Of a DNA stretch of 64,000 nucleotides, positions 58,061 through 64,000 are shown piece by piece. The notes beneath the pieces are model-generated. The model saw only the letters and a program-made list of their open reading frames with translations, did no database searches and was not told the origin of the DNA. The DNA comes from Cycas panzhihuaensis (lineage: Eukaryota; Cycadophyta). The stretch covers positions 200,205,741 to 200,269,740 of the forward strand of contig CM041465.1 in NCBI GenBank assembly GCA_023213395.1, in the 5' to 3' direction. Position 1 is the stretch's first letter. Each line of letters opens with the position of its first letter. Made by a program: the position numbers and the translations under genes.

Positions 58061-58312
58061 AGATTTTAGATAGAATTGATCTACCTTAAAATACTCATTT
58101 CATTAATTAAGAATGACTCCATAGTAAATATAATATATAAACTATATATCTATAAATAAAAGAAGGATCAATAACAATCTAAATAAGGAATCTTGACACA
58201 TGTCATAAGTCTATTAAGGACTTTTTGCAACTCCCATGACTTATCTCATCAAGCTAATGATGACTTAATAGCTCACCAAAGTAACATTTGTCTTATATAA
58301 ACATTGATTTCT
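58061..58312 (-). repeat. Probable LTR end of a minus-strand copia element
   Basis: Ends TTTCTAACA at 58312, directly followed (minus strand) by the purine tract AAGGGAGAA, as in E3. The left boundary is unknown. Confidence 0.45.
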
Positions 58313-58770
58313 AACATTCTCCCTTAATATTCACATCATTAGCTTTAATACTGATATAAGATATGAATTTTTGAAACATGTCTCTAGGTAATGGTTTGTT
58401 GAATACATTTTCTAACTGCTCTTTTATTGATTTGTACATAAACTAAACCTCTCCATTTTATATATGTTCCTAAATGAAATGATGATGCACATTAATGTAG
58501 TTAGTGTTAACACAAAACACTAGATTCTTAGTAATCTTCAGAGTACTTTAATTGTAAGAGCACAATGTAGTTACCTCATCCTGATAAAGTCCTAAATCAC
58601 TAAGCACTTATCTTAACTAGATGGCTTCACAAATTACTATAATAATAACTTTATATTATGCCTTAGTAGATGACAATATAGTATTAGGTTTCTTCTAATA
58701 AAATCCTTCCTAGATCTAAAAATCATATGCTACTAGCATAAAATCAAGCTACACTAACACAACAATGTAA
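58313..58770 (-). pseudogene. Copia RNase H end fragment
   Basis: Minus strand: STKA, stop, YKVIIIVICEAI, LSDLGLYQDEVTTL, NTNYINVHHHFI and a final FNKPLPRDMFQKFISY next to the PPT. This is the C-terminal half of a copia RNase H. The remainder towards RT is missing; the next copia element begins at 59084 in the same orientation, so the fragment may have been interrupted by it. Confidence 0.8.
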
Positions 58771-59083
58771 TAAATATGTGAGAACCTGAGTAGAACTAAG
58801 ATAATCAAAATTCATGGGTGAATTGGTCACCATGTGAGGCTCTAAAATAGTAGAGCTTCTGTATATACTCAAAAATCATGTACAAATAAAGAATGCAGGG
58901 CTTAATTCATAAGCATCTTGCAAAAAATTTGAATAATATAATTGGTTGAGTAAGTAACACATTCAACAGACCTGATATAAATACAAAATATAATTAAATT
59001 TATATTGAGAGTCACCTAAAGTATGCTTTATACACCTAATGTACATAAAATGCAATGAAATGAAGGTGATATTACACAATGTT

Positions 59084-60600
59084 TTAATACTCTCCCTTAG
59101 TGATAACTTCATTTATTTTGATGCTGAGGTCATGTTGAAATTGCTCAAACTTTGGTTTACCGAGTACTTTGATGAAGATGTATGCAACTTGGTCCTCAGT
59201 TAGATAGTAGATGAGATCAACTTCTCCATTCTGAACATGTTCATAGATGAAGTGATGATAGACCTCAATGTGCTTGGTTCTAGCATGGAATACACGATTC
59301 TTTGCCATCTTCAACATACTTTGATTGTCACAATAAAAGATGGTGGGTGAATATTATTGAAGTCCAAGCTCAACAATAATCCTTCTAAGCCAAATCAAGT
59401 CTATTGTGGCATGTAGATCTACTTTGCATTATGCTTTAATAGAGGAAAGAACAACATTTGGCTACTTCTTGTAGCTCCATAAGATTATAGCTAAGTTTAT
59501 ATCAAAGTAATATCCTAAAGTTGAATGGTGAGTGTCCTAATAGCCTGCCCAATTAGCATCTGTATATCCCTTTAGGATAGGAGAGTCAGTTTGGTTGTAT
59601 TCAAGACCAAATTGATGTGTGCTATAAATATATTTGAGGATCTTGGTTGTGGCTTTCCAATGTAATGCTTTAGGTTATGACATGTACCTGAAGCACATTC
59701 TTATTGCATATGATATGTCTAGTCGAGTGTGGGTGAGATAGATGACGCTCCTAACTAATTGCCAATTTAAAGTGGGATCAAAAGGCTTTCATTGTTCATC
59801 CAGGCTTGGCTTGGTTCCTATATCCATAACAATTGGCATTGACCTACATTCTATCATCTTGAATCTTTGTAAGATCTCATTAGTATATTTTGTTTGAGTC
59901 AAGAAGATGTGGCCTAATTCTTACCAAACTTTAACTCTAAGAAAGTAATGAAGTAACCTAAGATCTATCATCTCAAAGTTTCTTTTCAATTCTAATTCAA
60001 GCTAAGTAGTGCCTTCAATGTCATTTCTAGTGATTGCATGATCATCTACATAGAAAATAATGATTGTGATCAAGTTATCTCTAACTTGAATATATAGGTC
60101 TGGGTAAGAGGGTAAATGATTGAATCAATGCTATATGAGAAAGGTATAAATCTTTATGTATAAGGCATGCCATGCTTACTTCAGTCGATATAGGGCTTTC
60201 TTAAGTTTACAAACTAAGTGTTCTTGGCTTGGAATAACATAATTGAGGGATTGTTTCAAGGAAACCTCTTCTTTGAGCTCTGCACTAAGGAAAGCACTCT
60301 TTACATCTATTTGGTAGATAGGTCAGTTGAATTAGGCTACTAGTGATATAACCAAATGGAATATGGTCATGTTGGTTGCTAGTGCAAAAGACTCATCATA
60401 GTCAATCCCCTCTTATTGTTTAAAACCTTTTAGTACAAGGCAAGATTTGTGATGCTTAACAGTATCATTTGCATGGAATTTTATCTTGCATAGTGATCTA
60501 TAATTAATTACATTTTTCTAGGTGGTAATTTTGTCAGCTCCCAATTATCATTTTTAATGGTGGAGACTCCCTCCTCAAATATGGAAGGCTCAGGTATTTC
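59084..60600 (-). pseudogene. E10 copia RT and RNase H remnant
   Basis: RNase H at the left end is clear: KNRVFHARTKHIEVYHHFIY, LTEDQVAYIFIKVLGKPKFE (59084-59317), upstream GYTDANWAGY with its Asp. The RT catalytic box YVDD is intact at 60041-60052, the only unmodified one in the window. LRLLHYFLRVKV and RLDISYAIRM are also seen. A purine tract (AAGGGAGAG, minus strand) follows RNase H near 59091-59099 with a possible LTR to its left. Stops are frequent. Confidence 0.9.
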
Positions 60601-60949
60601 TAGGGCATGTGCTATTAAGGCAAAAATTATAGAGTCTCATTTTTTAAGGCCTTTTAGTGGTTGTGGAAGGAGGAGGAGCATCCTTTAATAACTGTTATAC
60701 CCACTTAAGAGGTGGTTGAATTATGGTAGCTTCCACCTAAAGGGCATAAACTAAAATAGGTGGCAAGGTTATGCTTGCTTGTGTTATTAATGTAAAGGCT
60801 GCTAGAATTGATGAGTGACTTAGAGTGTAGGAAGAGACTAGTACTGGTGGCTCCAAAATTTATCTAAGAGGCACTTGAGATATACCAACTTCATCTGCTA
60901 CTACAAACAAAGTTGGGGTAGAGTTAGGTCTTGTGTATCCTTTATAAAT

Positions 60950-61790
60950 ATTACATCCCAACCTATATATATTTGGTTCCTAACCATGTCAAATAATTTA
61001 TAAGCTTTTCAACTAGGTATATAGCCAAAGAAGATGCATTTTAAGCTCTTATCATTAATCTTCTTTCTATTCTCCTTTAGAACAAGTTTATATACCATGC
61101 ATCTAAAAATCTTCAAATGTATAATAGTTGGTTTCTGTCCTAACCAAGCTTCCTTAGGAGTGATATTCCTAATCATAACTATGGAAGTTATGTTGGTTAG
61201 ATATGTAGTTATGTCTATGACATCAACCCAAAATCTAGTAGTAAGATGAGTGGTACTAAGCATGGCTTTTACTTTATTCTCCAATGTCTGGCTCATCCTT
61301 TTGGCTATACTATTTTATTGTGGTGTATGGGGTTTTGAAAATTGACATTGGATGCTATGTTCCTTATAAAAGTTACTAAATTAATTGGAGATATACCCAT
61401 TACTATTATCTGATATGAGGGTCTTGATTATCGTATCACTTTCATTTTTTATTATAGTTTTAAATTTATCTAGGGCTTTATACTTGTTTATCAGGAAGTA
61501 GACCAACAATTTCCTTGAAGAATCATCTATGAATGTCATGAATACATGCTTCCATTGAGTGATTGGGATGATATGGGCCATAGATATCTAAGTGGACTAA
61601 CTCCAATGGTTCTAAGGCTCTCCATACATTCTTTAAAGAGAATTTTTCTCTTTGTTGCTTTCCCTTTAGGCATGCCTCACATATGCTACTGTATCTCTTA
61701 ATTTTAAGTAAACCATATACCATTTGAAGCCTAGACATAAGGTTCAAGGTTTTCATATCCAAATGACCTAGGCATTGATGCCATAATTGG
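60950..61790 (-). pseudogene. E10 copia integrase remnant
   Basis: Zinc domain LWHQCLGHLDMKTLNLMSRL with CEACLKGKQQREKF (61640-61790). The core has Asp in VHLDIYGPYHP and Asp in ISDNSNGYISN (61381-61420). The catalytic Glu position reads Lys in SIAKRMSQTLENKV (about 61265-61300). Then LKENRKKINDKSLKCIFFGY (61009-61080) is the integrase C-terminal block. It precedes RT in copia order on the minus strand. Confidence 0.9.
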
Positions 61791-62320
61791 TCTTTGGAGC
61801 TATTTGAAGTGATATTTTCCTCAGAATAAGAATATTCTCCTTGTTCCTAGATAGAAAGGGATTCTTCAACAATTACACCTTTCCCCTTATCAAGTTGAGT
61901 TGTATGGGCCATTGAGTAGGATTCATTTTATTGAGTAGTGGTAAGAGGGACATTATCTAGCCTATATAAACCACTATCTTTATGTTCTATAACTGCGAAT
62001 TTTTTAGTTACATGTTTTATAATGGTACAGATGCCCTGACTAAAGAGGATATGTAGATTCTACTTATTCATTTGACTAATAAAGAGCAAGTTTATTTTCA
62101 TTCATGAAACAAGGAACATATTGTTAATATAGTGCCTAATATTAGAATCTTTTAATACTATAGGATCTCTACTAATTTTGGCCACATTATATGTCAAATT
62201 ATCACCAAATATGACTATTTGGGTGCTTATTGGGTGGGTCTCTTCCAACATCTTTTCTAATCCAGTCATGTGTCTAGTTACACTCGAGTTAAGGAGCTAT
62301 GTGTTGTTATTATTCTAATA
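61790..62320 (-). pseudogene. E10 copia protease remnant
   Basis: Minus-strand reading gives LNSSVTRHMTGLEKMLEET (about 62230-62290), equivalent to the W-x-x-D-S/T-G-A-S-x-H-M-T motif with the catalytic Asp lost (N-S-S-V). NLTYNVAK, IRHYINNMFLVS and NLLFISQMNK follow, matching the I-x-x-V-L-Y-V-P-x-x-x-x-N-L-L-S-I block. Confidence 0.75.
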
Positions 62321-63660
62321 ATCTAGAGCTATAAAGAATAGGTTATGGAAGGAGGAATCCTAGTTGTCTCCCATATTATCTCCTTATTATTGAATATTTT
62401 GCTAGTTTCTTTAATTTCTATTAGAGAACCATTATCTACTCTATGATCTTTGACTCTATGTAGGTCTTGGATTCCAATTCTATTGGTAGAATTAGCCTTG
62501 TGGTTAAAATGATAGACCTCCTTATGGATTGAAAGGGCCTCCTTATTGTGAAATAAGGTTACCTTATTGGAAATAAGGGGTATCTTGTTGTAAAATAGGG
62601 CCTTCTTATTATGGAAAAGGGGCTCCTTATGGAGGGTATGGTCCTCCTTGTTGATAATGTTATCTTTGTTGATGGTAGCTTGGTCTACCTTATTGATAAG
62701 AGGGTACTCATTATTAATAAAAGGAGGCTATTATTTGATAATATAGGGCAACTTTTTGGAAGCTAGGCCCATAAGATTAGCTCCCTTTATTTTATAAGAG
62801 TTGTAAGTTAGCTTAACATCTCCTTCATTCAACAATAAGGTGACCATTTTTTTCATAGTAAAGGTAAGTGATATTTGGTCTACTCTATTGGTTCTTTTAT
62901 GGTTGAGATTATGGTTAATGTTAGGACTGTTGAGGCTACTAACTTAGATTAGAGAAGGCACCAACTAGATGTTATTACTATTGAGTTGGCTACTAATAGG
63001 CTCTTGAGAGATGTTAAGAGAGTCCAATTATTAAGTGAGGTTTTAGAGTTGATTGGGCTACTGAGCTATCCTTTATATAGTCTTACCTTTTTTTGAATTA
63101 TAGGCTGTAAAGGCAGGGGGCTGAGTTAGAAGTAGATGTAACCCCAAGTCAATTAAGAATATTTTCTTCTCATAATAAGAGCCCCTCAAAGGTGATGAAG
63201 TCTATTTTTAAATAACTGTCATGAAGTTTAGAGAAAAAACTATTATATTTTATGGGTAAAATGTTCAAGATTCTAGATATTAGGAAATGATCTGAAGATA
63301 GTTCACCTAAGATTATCAATTGGTTCCTAATGGTCTTTACTTTAGTGAACTACGCTGTAATAATACCTATAAATAGATGGAAAATAAGTAAGCTTTAAGG
63401 GCCAAGGACCTAGATTCATTCTTTCTCTCATAGAGAGTATAAGGAATGGTCCATGCCTCATGAGAGGTTTAGGTTGTTTCTATGTTTTGATCCACTTAGT
63501 CTTCAACCACCAACTAGAGGAAGGATAAAGAAATATTTTCCTTAGATTTAAAGTTAGATAAGGCTATAAGATTAGGAGGAATTGAGGTATCAGGATTATT
63601 GGGATCTTGTTTTAGTCTCCATTGACACAAGTCTAAGAGTCATTCATGATAAATAAGTTT
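62321..63660 (-). pseudogene. E10 copia gag remnant with Pro/Gln/Gly repeats
   Basis: Starts near the Met at about 63680 (MEKISQKLIYHE). AWTIPYTLYERKNESRSLAL (about 63400-63460) matches the A-W-x-x-L-x-x-x-Y-x-x-x-S-x-x-x-x-x-L-x-x-x-L region of copia gag. The C-terminal part (62500-62720) is a low-complexity repeat of Gly-Pro, Gln (often changed to stop) and Phe/Tyr, such as GGPYPP and GAPFP. A zinc knuckle was not found. Confidence 0.7.
62500..62720 (-). repeat. Short imperfect repeats encoding Gly/Pro/Gln tract
   Basis: On the plus strand the motif CTCCTTATTG / TTCTTATTATG recurs about every 24-30 bases. Confidence 0.6.
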
Positions 63661-63689
63661 TTGACTTATTTTTTCCATGGGATGAAATT

Positions 63690-64000
63690 GTTAATACCAT
63701 TAAGTTTAATTGTGTTAGATAATAACATTTGTTCTACCATTTTTCTAAGTTTTTTATTTTTACGTGTTCCTTTAAATTTTATATGCTTTTATACTAATCT
63801 ACTTAAGGGGCTACTAATCTAGGATTCTAAGTTTTAAGGGTTTTTAAAAGAGTTTTTAGTTATCATTTGGTCTAGTGGCACCTACCTACAAGTGGAAAAC
63901 TAGGGATCCTATATACTAGTATGTGAGCTCAATGCTCTATATAGATTAGTACATGCGATACAAAGAAGTTTAATGACCTCCCTTGATTTATTTCTTCACC
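63690..64000. other. Right edge of window, unresolved
   Basis: Expected to hold the PBS and 5' LTR of E10. A TGGTATTAA sequence on the minus strand near 63693-63701 is a weak PBS candidate, but no LTR match to the sequence left of 59090 was seen. Confidence 0.35.

Noticed and set aside
63693-64000. 5' LTR of E10 at the window end
   Set aside because: Could not be matched to the candidate 3' LTR left of 59090 and the PBS is weak.

Overview
The window looks like intergenic DNA of a seed plant with a large, repeat-rich genome. Almost everything that can be recognised is LTR retrotransposon: Ty1/copia and Ty3/gypsy elements, nested in one another and decayed by in-frame stops and frameshifts. 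No host protein gene, rRNA, tRNA or CRISPR array could be supported. Family-level signals (chromodomain gypsy, Tat/Athila-like gypsy, copia primed by initiator tRNA-Met) indicate a plant, but the species cannot be named. In the 2.8 kb LTR pair and in many broken codons most changes are C/T or G/A transitions, as expected for long-silenced, methylated DNA.

Layout. E1 (1 to about 4929, +) is the 3' part of a chromodomain Ty3/gypsy element. A separate LTR lies at 6397-6715. E2 (7606-15219, +) is a complete Ty1/copia element with 311-bp LTRs, a perfect CCTAA target duplication, PBS, PPT and decayed gag-PR-IN-RT-RH. E3 (15610-19312, -) is a 3.7 kb LTR element with no recognisable pol and a TAAAT duplication. 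E4 is an old minus-strand copia element whose remains are spread from about 20.9 to 56.8 kb because three elements landed in it: E5 (22356-26102, -, pol-less), E6 (27249-37452, -, 10.2 kb gypsy, CTTCC duplication) and E7 (37638-54699, +, 17 kb gypsy with 2.8 kb LTRs). Removing them leaves about 5 kb, the size of one copia element. To the right are a gypsy RT/RNase H remnant (57140-58060, +), the end of a minus-strand copia element (58313-58770) and a longer minus-strand copia element (59084 to about 63660).

The most interesting part is E7. Between integrase and the 3' LTR it has about 4.5 kb of extra sequence. This holds (a) a gene on the strand opposite to gag-pol (49810 down to 47918) with a plant-mobile-domain-like N-terminal half and a coiled-coil, basic C-terminal half. 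These are joined by what looks like a genuine 114-bp spliceosomal intron with GTGAG donor, TACTAAC branch site and TTTACAG acceptor, and the reading frame is kept across the junction. It also holds (b) a second RNase H domain of the archaeal-like type on the plus strand (51038 to about 51420), far from the RNase H next to RT. A TATA-like site (50490-50500) lies between the two. An intron can persist in a retroelement if it is antisense to the genomic RNA, so the arrangement suggests an independently transcribed antisense gene.

E6 is also unusual. It has four zinc knuckles in gag, two extra gag-like segments between protease and RT, an extra sense-strand ORF of about 357 codons after integrase, and LTRs rich in GTAC motifs. 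All coding regions are pseudogenes in their present state. Domain calls rest on motif reading by eye, and boundaries without LTR or target-duplication support are approximate.
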